Program-made: the position numbers and the translations under genes
Part shown: positions 28,756 to 40,100 of the stretch, piece after piece
Numbering within the stretch: the first letter of the stretch is position 1
Layout of the letters: each line of letters starts with the position of its first letter
Notes under the pieces: generated by a model
The model's input: the letters and a program-made list of their open reading frames with translations, nothing else
What the model was told of the DNA's origin: nothing
Database searches by the model: none
DNA from: Candidatus Tokpelaia sp. JSC189
GTDB lineage: Bacteria; Pseudomonadota; Alphaproteobacteria; Rhizobiales; Rhizobiaceae
Assembly: GCA_003331045.1 (NCBI GenBank)
Contig: QENA01000012.1
Span: 1 to 64,000, forward strand
Reading direction: 5' to 3'
DNA: 64,000 nucleotides

Positions 28756-28930
28756 AATGATTTCCCTTTGCGGCCGCATTGAAGCGATATTTATCGTTTG
28801 GCTCTGCGCATTTATTATGGCCGTTATCTTAGGTTTCTAGAGCTGGTTGGCGGAGAGGGTCGTGAAGAGTTGTCCACAGATTGTAGCGATAAAAACCAAT
28901 TTTCTCACAATACCACATATTATCTCTTAT
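28742..28930 (+). pseudogene. ybgC: ybgC relic (acyl-CoA thioesterase)
   Basis: An ATG overlapping the end of ruvB opens a frame reading [15 protein letters not shown]. In the next frame the sequence goes on RLALRIYYG, directly joined to RYLRFLELVGGEGREEL. This matches the YbgC start GRIE...[26 protein letters not shown] with the catalytic DTDFSG-VYH segment deleted. ruvCAB-ybgC-tolQRAB is the usual rhizobial order. No tolQ sequence is visible downstream. The identification depends on short matches plus position. Confidence 0.5.
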
Positions 28931-29136
28931 TGAAACCAATGTAAATCTGTATTCAGTGTACGATTTCATATGAAATACCGTTATCATGTTTGATGGCTAA
29001 TTCTTGCTTGATATGGCCGTTGAAGCTATGATGATGTAAGTTCAAAAAACATCTGCGTTTAGAGTGAGTCAGGCTGTGGTTTCTATCTTAGAATTTTCTG
29101 GCAAGCGAATTCGATTATATTCAAGTCAATAGCACT

Positions 29137-30987
29137 TTACAGGTTTTTTCCTGGATGCATATGTTTACTAGAGCCGTTTTTGGTTTTAGCAGTATCCCAA
29201 AGGGCATCCTCATCAATGAGGCGATCAGGATTTTGAAATTGCAGATCATATAGGCGTTTATAAAGTCCGTATTGCCGGTCGAGCAATTCGTTCTGTTTTC
29301 CTTCCTCGACAACTTGACCGTCTTTCATAACGACAATCTTGTCAGCTGTCGCCACGGTAGATAAGCGGTGTGCAATAAGAATTGTGGTGCGATCTTTGGT
29401 AAGGCGTGCTAATGCTTCGCTGACCAGGGATTCTGATTCTGAATCAAGAGCATTTGTCGCTTCATCAAGAATAAAAATTTCGCTGTCACGCAGCATGGCA
29501 CGGGCGATGGCGATGCGTTGGCGCTGTCCACCTGAAAGATTTGTGCCGTTGTCACCGATATTAGTGTTATATCCTCTGTTTAAGCCTAGGATAAAATCAT
29601 GAGCATTGGCTGCTTTCGCTGCAGCAATAATTTCTTCTTCAGTGGCACTTGGCTTGCCTAACGCGATATTGTAATAGATCGTGCCATCGAAAAGAAATGT
29701 ATTTTGGCCGACATAGGATATTCTCTCACGCAGGGATCTGAAGGTGGCTTCGCGGATATCCAGCCCGTCAATTTCGATATGTCCTTGTATCGGATCATAA
29801 AGCCGCATGATAAGATTGATCATAGTTGATTTTCCTGAGCCGGAAAGGCCGACAAGTATTGTCGTCTTGCCGGCAGGAAAGGTCAAATTAATATCTTCAA
29901 GCACATGGTGATTATCGATATAGGCGAATGTAACATTCTTAAAAGTAATCTCACCCCGGCCCTGAGGAAGATCTTTTGCGTTTTTGGCTTCCATGATCAT
30001 GATCGGCTGGTCGAGGATTTCGAACATCATGCGGACGCCGATCATGCCGGATTCGATCTTGACTCGGATATTAGCAAGCCGTTTTGCTGGTTCATAGGCA
30101 AGCAGCAGGGCAGTGATAAAAGCCATGAGCTGGGCTTCAATCCCCGGCTGTCGGGTTGCCATATAACCCGAAAAAACAATGACAATGGCAATGGCAATAC
30201 CTGCTAGTGTTTCCATGATCGGGTTGGTTGCAGCTTCTAGGGAGGCAATGCTGTTGGCTCGCTGTTCTACATCCGTAATCGCTTTTTCCATTCGCTTTTT
30301 CATAAGGCTTTCAAGAGAGAATGTTTTGACTACCCGGATTCCGATGGATGTTTCCTGCATGACTTTTATGATTTCAGAAATCGAACTGAATTCTTTTTCC
30401 ATCAAACCGCGGATACGCTTCAACACTAGGCGTATACCCAGAAATGCGAGAGGCCCGACAGTCAGCGCCATAATGCTGAGTGTAAAATTCTGAACCAGCA
30501 TCACTGTTATAAGGCCGATAAGGGAAAAAAGATCACGTACAAATGTCGTGACAATCGTATCAATGATACTGCGTGCTGCATTGGCATTGTGGGTCACACG
30601 CACAAGTAAGTCTGAAGATCCCATGTTTTGGTAAAATGAAACATCCTGTTGCATCAAACGCGCATAAATCTTACGCTGCTGCTCAGCCACAATACTGTTA
30701 CCGGCCCTGCTGAGGAAAAAGGTTTGGAAAAAGGTTGCAAGGCCTTTAATGATAAAGATAGCTGCTACCGTGGCTGCTATAGTGATAACCATCTTGGAAT
30801 CGTGGCCGTTAATGATTTGTTTGACAACATCGCGCATGATCCACGCACTCGCAGACGTTGTCCCTGCAATAAGCAACATGTTAATTATTGCACAGATATA
30901 CCACTTGGCATGTTTCTTGAAATTCTCATGCAACAGACGAATAATCATTTGTCTATCGAATGAGGTTATTTGTTTTTCTTTTGCCAT
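29137..30987 (-). CDS. MsbA-like ABC exporter (fused membrane and ATPase domains)
   Basis: A half-size ABC exporter of 616 residues: six transmembrane helices in the first 320 residues, then the ATPase domain. That domain has Walker A GLSGSGKST, Q-loop near YVGQNTFLF, signature LSGGQRQR, Walker B IFILDEATNALDS and H-loop IAHRLST. It would act as a homodimer and flip a lipid or export a drug-like substrate; MsbA and lipid export are the nearest comparisons, but the substrate is not readable. Start placed at 30987 (MAKEKQITSF) by homology; the frame could extend to 31068. The last 35 or so residues are polar and variable. Confidence 0.9.
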   Translation of the reverse strand: MAKEKQITSFDRQMIIRLLHENFKKHAKWYICAIINMLLIAGTTSASAWIMRDVVKQIINGHDSKMVITIAATVAAIFIIKGLATFFQTFFLSRAGNSIVAEQQRKIYARLMQQDVSFYQNMGSSDLLVRVTHNANAARSIIDTIVTTFVRDLFSLIGLITVMLVQNFTLSIMALTVGPLAFLGIRLVLKRIRGLMEKEFSSISEIIKVMQETSIGIRVVKTFSLESLMKKRMEKAITDVEQRANSIASLEAATNPIMETLAGIAIAIVIVFSGYMATRQPGIEAQLMAFITALLLAYEPAKRLANIRVKIESGMIGVRMMFEILDQPIMIMEAKNAKDLPQGRGEITFKNVTFAYIDNHHVLEDINLTFPAGKTTILVGLSGSGKSTMINLIMRLYDPIQGHIEIDGLDIREATFRSLRERISYVGQNTFLFDGTIYYNIALGKPSATEEEIIAAAKAANAHDFILGLNRGYNTNIGDNGTNLSGGQRQRIAIARAMLRDSEIFILDEATNALDSESESLVSEALARLTKDRTTILIAHRLSTVATADKIVVMKDGQVVEEGKQNELLDRQYGLYKRLYDLQFQNPDRLIDEDALWDTAKTKNGSSKHMHPGKNL

Positions 30988-31355
30988 TATCAGCTTTTTA
31001 ATCCTTAATTTTACTGTGCAGTATTTTTCCCTAGCTTGATCAGGCTTTAATATACAACCCAAAACCATTTTTCTAAAAATGGCGGCTAGAACACAACTAC
31101 CTAGTTAAGGAGAACGAAATTTTATTAATTGCCACTTATATTTTCAATGTGGCCTCGATAGTTATTTACTGCATAATAATTAAGGCAAAATTATAATGGA
31201 TAGGCAATGAATTTTGACTCTTGTATTAAGACAGCGTACCTGAATTTGTTTTTTCAAATAAAACTTCACAGAAAGGAAATCTTTGAGTTGAATGGCATTG
31301 ATATTAACTTAAATATTTCCTGCTCCTGTAACAGGAAAAAGCAATTTAATAATCA
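30988..31355. other. Gene-free stretch between the ABC exporter and cobT
   Basis: Both flanking genes are on the minus strand, so this should hold the exporter promoter and the cobT terminator. TTCCTG(N9)CAGGAA at about 31317-31337 is a candidate hairpin after cobT, without a clear T-tract. A plus-strand frame at 31207-31449 runs antisense into cobT and has no features of a gene. Confidence 0.35.
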
Positions 31356-33179
31356 CTATTTATGTTTTTGTGTAAAAAGTGCAGCCAATTGTTCTTTCAT
31401 TGCGCAGGCTAATTCCTCTACATCAACAATTGTTACAGCCCGTCGGTAATAACGGGTTACATCATGGCCGATACCAATTGCTATAAGCTCAATCGGTGAA
31501 TGGGTTTCAATTTCCTCAATGACTGTCCGCAGGTGTTTTTCAAGATAATTGCTGGGATTAACCGAAAGAGTTGAGTCATCAACCGGTGCACCGTCAGAGA
31601 TCATCATCAGAATACGACGGTATTCCCGGCGGCTAAGTAGGCGCTGGTGTGCCCAGATCAATGCTTCACCGTCAATATTTTCTTTAAGCAACCTTTTATG
31701 CATCATTAGACCGAGATTACGTCGTGCTCTGCGCCACGGACTATCAGCGCTTTTATAGATAATATGCCGCAGGTCATTCAATCGGCCTGGATTGCCTGGT
31801 TTGCCTTGCTGTTGCCAAGATTCCCGTGAACGACCGCCTTTCCATGTTTTGGTCGTAAAGCCTAAAATCTCGACTTTGACACCACAGCGTTCAAGTGTGC
31901 GGGCAAGAATATCGGCACTGGTGGCAGCTATGGTAATGGGGCGGCCCCGCATGGAGCCTGAATTATCGATCAGCAATGTAACAATTGTATCGCGAAATTC
32001 TGTATCTCGTTCCATTTTATAGGAAAGCGGTTGAGTTGGATCTATTACGACACGCGACAGGCGCGCTGTATCAAGGTAACCTTCTTCTAGATCAAAATCC
32101 CATGAGCGGTTCTGTTGTGCCATCAACTGACGCTGCAACTGATTTGCCAGTCGTCCAATAATACCTTGCAGTTTAGAAAGCTGCTTGTCGAGAGAGGCGC
32201 GTAGCTTTTCCAGTTCAGTTTCCTCGCATAGTCTCGCGGCTTCAATCGTTTCATCGAATATCCGGGTAAAAACCTTATAATCAGCGATATTGCTTATATC
32301 CATCGCCTGTTGCGGGCAGCGTGTCTGGCTGGGCTGTTTCTCCGAATCAATGTTCTCCGTTTCCTTGCCATCTTCTTCAACCAGGTTAACGGATTCTATT
32401 TTGCCATCTTCATCAGAGGAATCACCATTAGTAGTATAAGATCTATGCTGTTCTTCAAGCGTGTCACCTTCTTCTTGGCTGTTTTCGCTGTTGTCGGCAA
32501 CAGGTTCTTCCTCAAACGCCTCTATTATGCTCATGGAGGTGAGCATAACACGGATGGCGCGGGCAAAGGCATTCTGATCATTCATTTTGCTTTGCAGGAT
32601 CTTGAGATTTTCGCCGGCTTTTTCGTCAATCCACCTCCGCCATACATCAACCAGCTGTTTGCCTTCCTTGGGAATCAGGCGGCCTGTTAGCTTTTCACGT
32701 ACTATAAGCGCCAAAGCTTCTGCCAATGGCGCTTCATCGCATTTAGTTATTGCAGGATAATTTGCCCGTGCGTATCGGTCAGCAAGCATACTCTCAAGAT
32801 TGTCGGCCATGCCTTTCATTGCACGTGCACCAATTGATTCAAACCGTGCTTCTTCAACAGCATCAAATATGGCGCGTGCATCTGTACTTTGCGGTATAAA
32901 ATTTGCATGAATACGGGCATCATGCCACATATGGCGCAAGGCCATTGAATCACCGAGTCCCCGTATAACAGCAATATTTTTCATCGTTAGTCGTTTGGGC
33001 AGATCGGGTAAGCGAGCATGATCGCCACTTATTGATGGACGGTCATTGCCAAAGGAAACTTCAAGTTTTCTGCTGCCGGCAACAGCACGTATGCATGATG
33101 CTACCGCTCGTTTAAACGGTTCCGAGGCCACTGGTTTTGACAGGGTTTTGGCACCATTGTCTTCGAGCTTTGTTTTCAT
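31356..33179 (-). CDS. cobT: Cobaltochelatase subunit CobT
   Basis: CobT with CobS forms the ATPase part of the aerobic CobNST cobaltochelatase, which inserts cobalt into hydrogenobyrinic acid a,c-diamide. The 607-residue product has an N-terminal helical domain with the typical [10 protein letters not shown], a long acidic linker (about 240-310), and a C-terminal von Willebrand/MIDAS domain starting [13 protein letters not shown] (Asp at about 405). CobS lies upstream on the same strand. No other cobalamin genes are in the window; the pair is also kept in relatives that lack the whole pathway. Confidence 0.93.
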   Translation of the reverse strand: MKTKLEDNGAKTLSKPVASEPFKRAVASCIRAVAGSRKLEVSFGNDRPSISGDHARLPDLPKRLTMKNIAVIRGLGDSMALRHMWHDARIHANFIPQSTDARAIFDAVEEARFESIGARAMKGMADNLESMLADRYARANYPAITKCDEAPLAEALALIVREKLTGRLIPKEGKQLVDVWRRWIDEKAGENLKILQSKMNDQNAFARAIRVMLTSMSIIEAFEEEPVADNSENSQEEGDTLEEQHRSYTTNGDSSDEDGKIESVNLVEEDGKETENIDSEKQPSQTRCPQQAMDISNIADYKVFTRIFDETIEAARLCEETELEKLRASLDKQLSKLQGIIGRLANQLQRQLMAQQNRSWDFDLEEGYLDTARLSRVVIDPTQPLSYKMERDTEFRDTIVTLLIDNSGSMRGRPITIAATSADILARTLERCGVKVEILGFTTKTWKGGRSRESWQQQGKPGNPGRLNDLRHIIYKSADSPWRRARRNLGLMMHKRLLKENIDGEALIWAHQRLLSRREYRRILMMISDGAPVDDSTLSVNPSNYLEKHLRTVIEEIETHSPIELIAIGIGHDVTRYYRRAVTIVDVEELACAMKEQLAALFTQKHK

Positions 33180-33310
33180 GCTTTTTAAGTTTCTCCAAAG
33201 CATTTCGGTACAGTTCTAAAATGGGGATTGGAAAAAAGCAGATACCAATTTTCAGTCCCTTGTTTTATCAGATTAATGATACCGGATCTTTGATCCGGAG
33301 GAATACCTTC

Positions 33311-34285
33311 CTAGGCAAGTGATTCTGGCAATTCTTCGCCAAAAGCGCGTTGATAAAATTCCGCGACTATCGGCCGTTCTAGCTCATCACATTTGTTAAG
33401 GAATGTAAGACGGAAAGCAAAGTCGATGTCCTTGAAGATTTCAGCATTCTCTGCCCATGTGATAACAGTGCGCGGGCTCATAAGCGTAGAAAGATCCCCA
33501 TTGATAAAAGCCTGCCGTGTCATATCAGCAACCCATACCATGCGTGAAATTGTTTCTTGTCCTTTTTTATTCTGAAAATGTTTGGCCTTGGCCAGAACAA
33601 TTCTGGCTTCGTTATCATGTGGCAAATAATTCAAGGTTGTTACGATGGACCAGCGATCCATCTGGGCTTGGTTGATCTGCTGCGTACCATGATAAAGGCC
33701 CGTAGTGTCTCCGAGACCGATTGTGTTTGCCGTGGCAAACAGGCGGAATGCCGGGTGCGGTGAAATAACGCGGCTCTGGTCGAGCAATGTCAACCGGCCT
33801 GAAGATTCAAGCACACGCTGGATGACAAACATGACATCGGGCCGGCCAGCATCATATTCATCAAAAACAAGCGCTATATTATTCTGGTAAGCCCAAGGCA
33901 AAATGCCATCTTTGAATTCTGTCACCTGCATGCCATCTCTAACCACAATGGCATCCTTGCCAACAAGGTCGATACGGCTGATATGACTGTCCAGATTGAC
34001 ACGCACACACGGCCAATTAAGTCTTGCTGCTACCTGTTCGATATGAGTGGATTTTCCCGTGCCATGATAGCCGGAGATCATGACACGGCGGTTGAAGGCA
34101 AATCCGGCCAGAATGGCAAGTGTTGTCTGATGGTCAAAAAGATAATAAGGATCAAGTTGAGGTACGTAAAAATCCGATCTACTATAAGCAGGAACCTGTA
34201 TATTACTGTTAATACCAAAAACCTTGCGCACCGAGACAATCTTGTCGGGCAGATCCGCTGTTACGGAATTATTTTCTTTCATCAT
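33311..34285 (-). CDS. cobS: Cobaltochelatase subunit CobS
   Basis: The AAA+ ATPase partner of CobT. The 324-residue product has Walker [10 protein letters not shown] (72-80), Walker [14 protein letters not shown] (139-151) and the family block [21 protein letters not shown]. The ribosome-binding site GGAGG lies so close to the first ATG (34285) that translation may start at the next codon, also ATG (34282). It is followed by cobT on the same strand (131 bases) and preceded by a J-domain gene, the conserved rhizobial order. Confidence 0.95.
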   Translation of the reverse strand: MMKENNSVTADLPDKIVSVRKVFGINSNIQVPAYSRSDFYVPQLDPYYLFDHQTTLAILAGFAFNRRVMISGYHGTGKSTHIEQVAARLNWPCVRVNLDSHISRIDLVGKDAIVVRDGMQVTEFKDGILPWAYQNNIALVFDEYDAGRPDVMFVIQRVLESSGRLTLLDQSRVISPHPAFRLFATANTIGLGDTTGLYHGTQQINQAQMDRWSIVTTLNYLPHDNEARIVLAKAKHFQNKKGQETISRMVWVADMTRQAFINGDLSTLMSPRTVITWAENAEIFKDIDFAFRLTFLNKCDELERPIVAEFYQRAFGEELPESLA

Positions 34286-34405
34286 GCCTCCGATACGGAA
34301 TACAGATCCGCCTAAAATCTAGGCTGTATTTTCTACATGATTTTTTATCAACCGTTTGCAGAATTTCAATGCCAATACAGTTTAAAATGGTTTTTTCAAA
34401 AAATA

Positions 34406-35017
34406 TCAGCAAAAACCTGCCTGTTTGAGAAGATTATATGCTTGAAGGACCTCACGGAACCTGTCTTCCGAACTTCTATCACCGCCATTTGAATCAGGAT
34501 GATGCAGTTTGACAAGCGCCTTGTATTTTGCCTTGATCTTTGTGCTTGAAACGCCTTCTTCAAGGCCTAAGATTGCAAAAGCCTTTGTTTCCAAGGTTTT
34601 AAGCTTACGTTGGCGCGGACGGGCAGGTGCCTGTTCATTAAAAAGGTTGAAGGAGTAGCGAAGGCGATTTTGATACGATGCAGAGCCAGAACGCAGATGC
34701 GAAAAATGCTGTGATGCGCGTGCCGCATTCTCTGAAGAGGTTTTCCAAGTTGGCCTGTGTCCGATAATAGAATCTTTCTGAAACTTGATAATCTCACTGT
34801 TTGAAAAACCGGAAAAATAGTTGAAATTCTTATTATACTCTCGCACATGGTCAATACAGAAATGCAGATACTGACCCTCTTGGTTGCGACCAGCAGGTGC
34901 CCGGTGTGTCCCCGACTTCTCGCATCTTTCCCATTGGCACTGAGGGGTATCCGGCTTACTTCTTTTTTTGCCGGAACGGATGCGGATGGAATCAAAATAT
35001 TTCGAATTGATTGACAT
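34406..35017 (-). CDS. J-domain protein
   Basis: A 203-residue DnaJ-related protein with the J domain at its C-terminus (about 140-203). It contains AFAILGLEEGVSSTKIKAKY and the HPD motif in KLHHPDSNGGD. The N-terminal part has CQWERCEKSGTHRAPAGR and FCIDHVREYNKNFNYF, a small Cys/His region conserved in the rhizobial family next to cobS. It probably stimulates DnaK on a specific client; the neighbouring cobaltochelatase AAA+ complex is a tempting but unproven candidate. Confidence 0.88.
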   Translation of the reverse strand: MSINSKYFDSIRIRSGKKRSKPDTPQCQWERCEKSGTHRAPAGRNQEGQYLHFCIDHVREYNKNFNYFSGFSNSEIIKFQKDSIIGHRPTWKTSSENAARASQHFSHLRSGSASYQNRLRYSFNLFNEQAPARPRQRKLKTLETKAFAILGLEEGVSSTKIKAKYKALVKLHHPDSNGGDRSSEDRFREVLQAYNLLKQAGFC

Positions 35018-35149
35018 GGTACTTGGATTAAACGGAAACAGATAAATTTAGTAAGGTTTGACTTTTGCAAGCCAATCGCTCAGTTATTAACCCAGAAAAG
35101 GGATAAGGAGAATCTGTAGCTGCTCCTTATATGGTTTGAGAAACGTGTG

Positions 35150-35437
35150 ATGTCCAGAAGTGTTCAGGAAACGATCGAGAAAAAACTGCGTACAGCCTTT
35201 AATCCCAGTATGCTTGATGTTATCAATGAAACCTATTTGCATGCTGGCCATCGCCATGTGAATGGCTCCTCATTTGATGGAAGCGGTGAAACGCATTTTC
35301 GTATTAGAATTGTCTCACGGGTCTTTTCGGGCATGAAAAGGATTGAACGCCACTGTGCCATCAATCATATCCTTGAAATTGAATTAAACCATCACATCCA
35401 TGCCTTGGTAATTGAGGCAAGAGCGCCAGATGAGTGA
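35150..35437 (+). CDS. bolA: BolA-family protein
   Basis: A BolA-like protein of 95 residues. It has IEKKLRTAFNPSMLDVINE, the conserved LHAGHRH and ETHFRIRIVSRVFSGM, then the IERHCAIN and HALVIEA ends. Family members partner with monothiol glutaredoxins around Fe-S clusters. Divergent from the J-domain gene; both share the 130-base gap. The ATG at 35150 is preferred to the GTG just before it. Confidence 0.9.
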   Translation: MSRSVQETIEKKLRTAFNPSMLDVINETYLHAGHRHVNGSSFDGSGETHFRIRIVSRVFSGMKRIERHCAINHILEIELNHHIHALVIEARAPDE

Positions 35438-35563
35438 GCATCCCATTAGCACGGTAGCATTTCCTGTAGATTCATGCAACGTTGTTATGTAATATCTAGC
35501 ATTGCATGGATATTGGGTTGGCTAGTCAGGAGTTACTAAAGTTTCTATTTTAAGCTGGAAAAA

Positions 35564-36517
35564 ATGACAAGAGAACAAGATTTTTCCTCACTGCTGCCTT
35601 GCGCAGCTGATGTTCTTTCTGCGCGTAAGGCATGGCTTATGACTCTTGCTGGTCTGCGGCGCCTTTCACCCCTGACAATTAAGGCATATGAGCGTGATAC
35701 ACGACAATTTCTGCATTTTCTAGCTGAACATCTTGGAAAGATGCCATGTCTTGCGGATTTTGCAACACTGACAGTTACCGATCTGCGCAGTTTTCTAGTA
35801 GCAAGGCAGCGGGGCGGAGCGGGGGCGCGTACCCTTGGACGTGGGCTTGCAGGGCTGCGTTCATTTTTCAACTTTTTAATGGGGCAGGGGTTGGCTGAAA
35901 TCCCGGCAGTGCATGTTATCCGATCTCCCCGTCAACCGAAACTGTTGCCCAAGCCACTTGGTATTGCCGAAGCGGCAAAAATTATCGGCCAAGATGTCCA
36001 ATCTGAAGAGAAACCTTGGATTGCTGCGCGCAATGCCGCTGTTTTGACGCTTCTTTATGGCTGCGGCCTGCGTATTTCTGAAGCACTTACACTGAAAGGC
36101 AAAGATCTTACAGATCAAGGCCAGGTGAGTCTCTATGTGCTGGGCAAAGGGGAAAAAACCCGACTTGTTCCGCTCATTAAGGCGGTGGGGGATGCTGTTG
36201 CGGTTTACCGTCGGCAATGCCCGTATTTTTTGGCACCCGATGAATTGCTTTTCCGGGGTGCGCGGGGTGGCCCGCTTCAGCCTGCCATCATTCAGCGCGC
36301 TGTGCAAAAATTGCGCTCTGCTCTACGATTACCGGATACAACAACACCTCATGCATTGCGCCATTCTTTTGCAACACATCTCCTATCGCGTGGTGGGGAT
36401 TTACGTACGATCCAGGAATTGTTGGGTCATGCCAGCCTTTCAACAACACAAATCTATACCCGTGTGGATAGTGAGGAAGTACTCTATATTTATGAAAAGG
36501 CGCATCCACGTGCATAA
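35564..36517 (+). CDS. xerC: Tyrosine recombinase XerC
   Basis: A 317-residue Xer recombinase for chromosome dimer resolution at dif. The N-terminal SAM-like domain (about 20-110) is followed by the catalytic domain with Arg170 (CGLRISE), Lys in LGKGEKTR, His263 and Arg266 (HALRHSF), His289 (LLGHASLS) and nucleophile Tyr298 (IYTRV). All are intact. It is closer to XerC than XerD by its start and context. It shows none of the neighbours expected for a mobile-element integrase. Confidence 0.9.
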   Translation: MTREQDFSSLLPCAADVLSARKAWLMTLAGLRRLSPLTIKAYERDTRQFLHFLAEHLGKMPCLADFATLTVTDLRSFLVARQRGGAGARTLGRGLAGLRSFFNFLMGQGLAEIPAVHVIRSPRQPKLLPKPLGIAEAAKIIGQDVQSEEKPWIAARNAAVLTLLYGCGLRISEALTLKGKDLTDQGQVSLYVLGKGEKTRLVPLIKAVGDAVAVYRRQCPYFLAPDELLFRGARGGPLQPAIIQRAVQKLRSALRLPDTTTPHALRHSFATHLLSRGGDLRTIQELLGHASLSTTQIYTRVDSEEVLYIYEKAHPRA

Positions 36518-36755
36518 ATGAGTTATAGTTTAAGAAAGCAAAAAAGTGGCAGATCATGATTACAGGAATTCGGTTGCAGGATTTCAATATCCACAAGAGA
36601 TTTTTGTTATTGATGGGTAACGATTTGAAATACCAACAACCTTTATGATCTGAATCCTCATCTTCTTTATTGTGGTCGCAAAATATAATAGATTCCACTT
36701 AAAGCTAGGAAATATATAGGAATACAAATTCCGGAAGAAATTATTTCTGCAGTTT

Positions 36756-37079
36756 TTATTTGACAGATGTTTTAATCCAATCAGCTAACCGGCTTTTAGG
36801 GGCTGCGCCAACCATGTTGGATACCACTTCGCCATTTTTGAAGAGCAGCAGCGTGGGAATGGAACGCACGCCGAACTGTACCGCCAGCTCGGGGTTCTCA
36901 TCAATATTGAGCTTGGCAATTTTTATCTGCTCTTTCATCTCAACAGCAATTTCATCTAAGGCAGGTGCAATCATCTTGCAGGGGCCGCACCACTCTGCCC
37001 AGAAATCCACGACAACTGGTTCGTGCACCTGAAGGACATTTTTCTCAAAGTTATCTTTATTCACTGTCACAACTGTCAT
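36756..37079 (-). CDS. trxA: Thioredoxin
   Basis: A cytosolic thioredoxin, 107 residues, with active site WCGPCK (Cys31, Cys34), the buried Asp in VVVDFWAEW and the cis-proline in [11 protein letters not shown]. The start has AAAGGAT upstream. It lies after addA on the same strand, as in other Hyphomicrobiales. Confidence 0.96.
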   Translation of the reverse strand: MTVVTVNKDNFEKNVLQVHEPVVVDFWAEWCGPCKMIAPALDEIAVEMKEQIKIAKLNIDENPELAVQFGVRSIPTLLLFKNGEVVSNMVGAAPKSRLADWIKTSVK

Positions 37080-37197
37080 CCGAATTATCCTTTCTCGTGA
37101 TTCTCTAAGTCATTCTAAATCTGGTGCGCGCCTGAATCTACATTAAAAATTTACTTCTGTTGGGCAGCCTTGCCGATTTTGTTTACTGTGCCGTATT

Positions 37198-40100
37198 CTA
37201 TCTCAGTTCTGCGAGCAGTATATTCAGTCTTTCTCTGTCCAGTGCAAAGAGCACAGGTCTCTGTGTATAGATAAGAATAGGGTGAATTTCTTTTTGCGGG
37301 TAGAGCAGCTCCAAAAGCCGGACATAGAAACCTAATTGTAGCAGATAAGCTGCTGGTATTTTATCCATGTTTTGTGGTGGACGGCCAGTTTTAAAATCAG
37401 CAAGTAGGATATGTCTATCTAAAATAGCAAGCCGATCGATCTGGCCTGAAACAACCCGTTTTTTGCCACCAATTTCAACCAATCCCATAAGAGCTACTTC
37501 AGCTCTGCTGTTTTGTGCAAAAAGGGGAGAAAAGTCTGTGTCTTCCAGAAATGTGAAAATATTTTCCAGAATTTCCTCATGCTGTTCAGTTGTCTGGCTA
37601 GGCAGGGTGCGCTGCAAGTAATGAACAGCAAGGGCATGCCTTTTCCTAGGTTCTATGCTTGGCAGGTGCTGCAACAGCCGGTGAATGGCATTTCCGCGCT
37701 CGATTGCTTTTGTGAGGGGACGTCCATAAGGTGTGTTTTCCTCAAATATAGGGGATTTTTTCAGCAGATCAGGATTGATATTTTGTTTTGCTTCCATAGC
37801 TAATGTTGCATCTGAGGGGGCAAACGGCTCTGGCAGGCTGGGTTCAGGCAATGCCTTGATTTTTAGAAAGCTGGGAACAGGGGGCAAAGTGGAAAGTGTC
37901 TGCGGCGGCATCTTCCATGCTAGTGTCAGCTGGTCCTGAACAGTGGTGCGATAACACCAAGCTGTGACACCTTCCGCAGGTGGCGGCATGCTCTCTGCAT
38001 GGGGTAACAGTGCATCTGAAACAAGAGAAAGCCAAGTATTTTCAGTTTTTCGTTTACCCCGGTAACCGCAGACAATTAGCCTGTCTTTCGCCCGTGTCAT
38101 CCCGACATAAAGCAGGCGGCGATATTCCTGTTCAGCCTTTTTTTTCAATATCTTAATAACTTCCCGTCCCTGCTGGCTTTCCAGCTCCACTGTTGGTTCC
38201 CAGATTAGAATCTTGTTATTATTATGCCGGATGGGCAGTAATTTTGGCTGATGCTGGCTGTTCCAGATGCAACTGCCAGGATCCACAAGAAAAACCACAG
38301 CTGCCTCAAGCCCTTTGGCGGCATGCACTGTCATGATGCGGATTTCATCCCGGTTCTGGTCCAACTCGCGTTTGATTTCAGGATTGGCGGTTGCCAATAT
38401 TTCCAGAAAGGTCTGTAATCCAGGTAGTCCAATTTTCTGAATGACAAGAATATAATCAAGAAAAGCGTCTAGCACATCACTTGCCTCTGCGCCAAGCCTA
38501 GCAAGGATTTTTCTTCGGCCGCCATTTTGCGATAATATTCGGCTATAAAATTCAAATACCGGTGTAATATCGGCAATGGCGCGGTATTCACGTAATTCTT
38601 CGGCAATCACGGCAGATGCTGCATGGTTTTCTGCTGCTTCTTCAAGGGCAGCCCACAGTGTTGTCTGCCGGTTTGCTGCAAGTGTAAAAAGCTGTTCTTC
38701 ATCAATGCCGAAGAGGGGACTTTTCAAAACAGCTGCAAGAGACAAGTCATCCTGCGGCTGAAGCACAAAACGGCCCAGCGCCATTAGGTCACGTACAGCA
38801 ATGTGGTCTGTCAGATGCAGGCGGTCAGCACCGGCAACCGCGATTCCATGGTTTTTGAGTGCACGTGACAAGGCATGGACAAACTGGTCGCGTTTTCTCA
38901 CCAGCACTATGATATCCTTGGCCCGGATCGGTTGACATTCGTCAATAAGAAGCTCGGCATTTTTCAGCCAAGTATGGATTGTCTGTGCGATCTGTCCGGC
39001 AAGACGACAGGCCGGTGAGGCAAGATGGTCAACTGGCAGGCGCCAATCCTCCGGTTCTTCTGTTTCTTCTGGTATTAACATCTCCCAGATATTAACGCTG
39101 CCTGCTTCATTAAAACGCACAGCATTATGGATGGTCGGTTCGTTTTCAGCACTCAGGCCGCTATAATTTTCTGGCGTAGAAAAAACATTATCAACAGCAG
39201 ACAGTACGTCATTTGTGGAACGGAAGGAAAAATCAAGCCGCACTTTTTGAAACAGCTTGTCAGCACTGGATATCCGCTGGTTGATATAAGTACCATTGCG
39301 GGCAAAGTCTTCAGGCACGGCACCCTGAAACGAATAAATGGATTGTTTCTCATCTCCGACGGCAAAAATTGTCCGATCCGTTTCACGTTGGCCAAATCCG
39401 GAAAAGAATTCATCAGACAGAATCTTGACAATCTCCCATTGTGCGGGGTTTGTATCTTGAGCTTCATCGACAAGAATATGATTGATGCCCTGATCAAGCT
39501 TATATTGTACCCATTGGCTGGCTCCCTTGCATTTCAGAAGAGTGAGCGAGTGGTAAATCAGATCATCAAAATCGAGAAGTCTGCGTGCTCGCTTCAAACC
39601 TGCATACTGACGAAGCAAGGTCTCCATTATCACATAGGCAGCCTTGTTGAGCTGGATAAGTTCAACCGCCTTCAATTTTTCGATGAGTGTAGCCACGGTT
39701 TTCTGTTTGCGCAAGAAATGGTCGATAGAATCGGGTACAGCTTCCTGTACTGCCTTGGTGAATATCGGTTTGGGTTTGCGTGGTTTACCATTAGAATCCC
39801 TGAAATAGGCGCTGAAGCATAGTTTTCTGATGGCTTCGCTTTCTTCCTTGCCTTCAAGTATCTGCAGTTTTTCGACAAAGCAAGCCGCTGCCTCTCCGCC
39901 ATGGTCAGTAAACAATGATAATTGCTCAGCTGGGAAAAGCGCTGTTTCCTTGAGGTGTGTGGTAAGAGTTTCAAGCGTTTCACCTGTCTGCAGTTCAAAA
40001 ATTTCGCGAAAAATCTGCTCCGGTTCTTGACAGACTATTTTAATATATTGCTCGAGTCGATGCCGATTTTGAATGGCTTCTTTAAGTAGATGTTCAAGTC

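Noticed and set aside
31207..31449. 80-codon plus-strand frame left of cobT
   Set aside because: Runs antisense into the conserved CobT C-terminus and has no recognisable features.
35564..36517. XerC considered as integrase of a mobile element
   Set aside because: Housekeeping-type sequence, no attachment-site repeats, no phage or island genes nearby.
39127..39822. 231-codon plus-strand frame opposite addA
   Set aside because: It lies wholly antisense to a well-conserved AddA domain and has no family motif; it is a shadow of codon structure.
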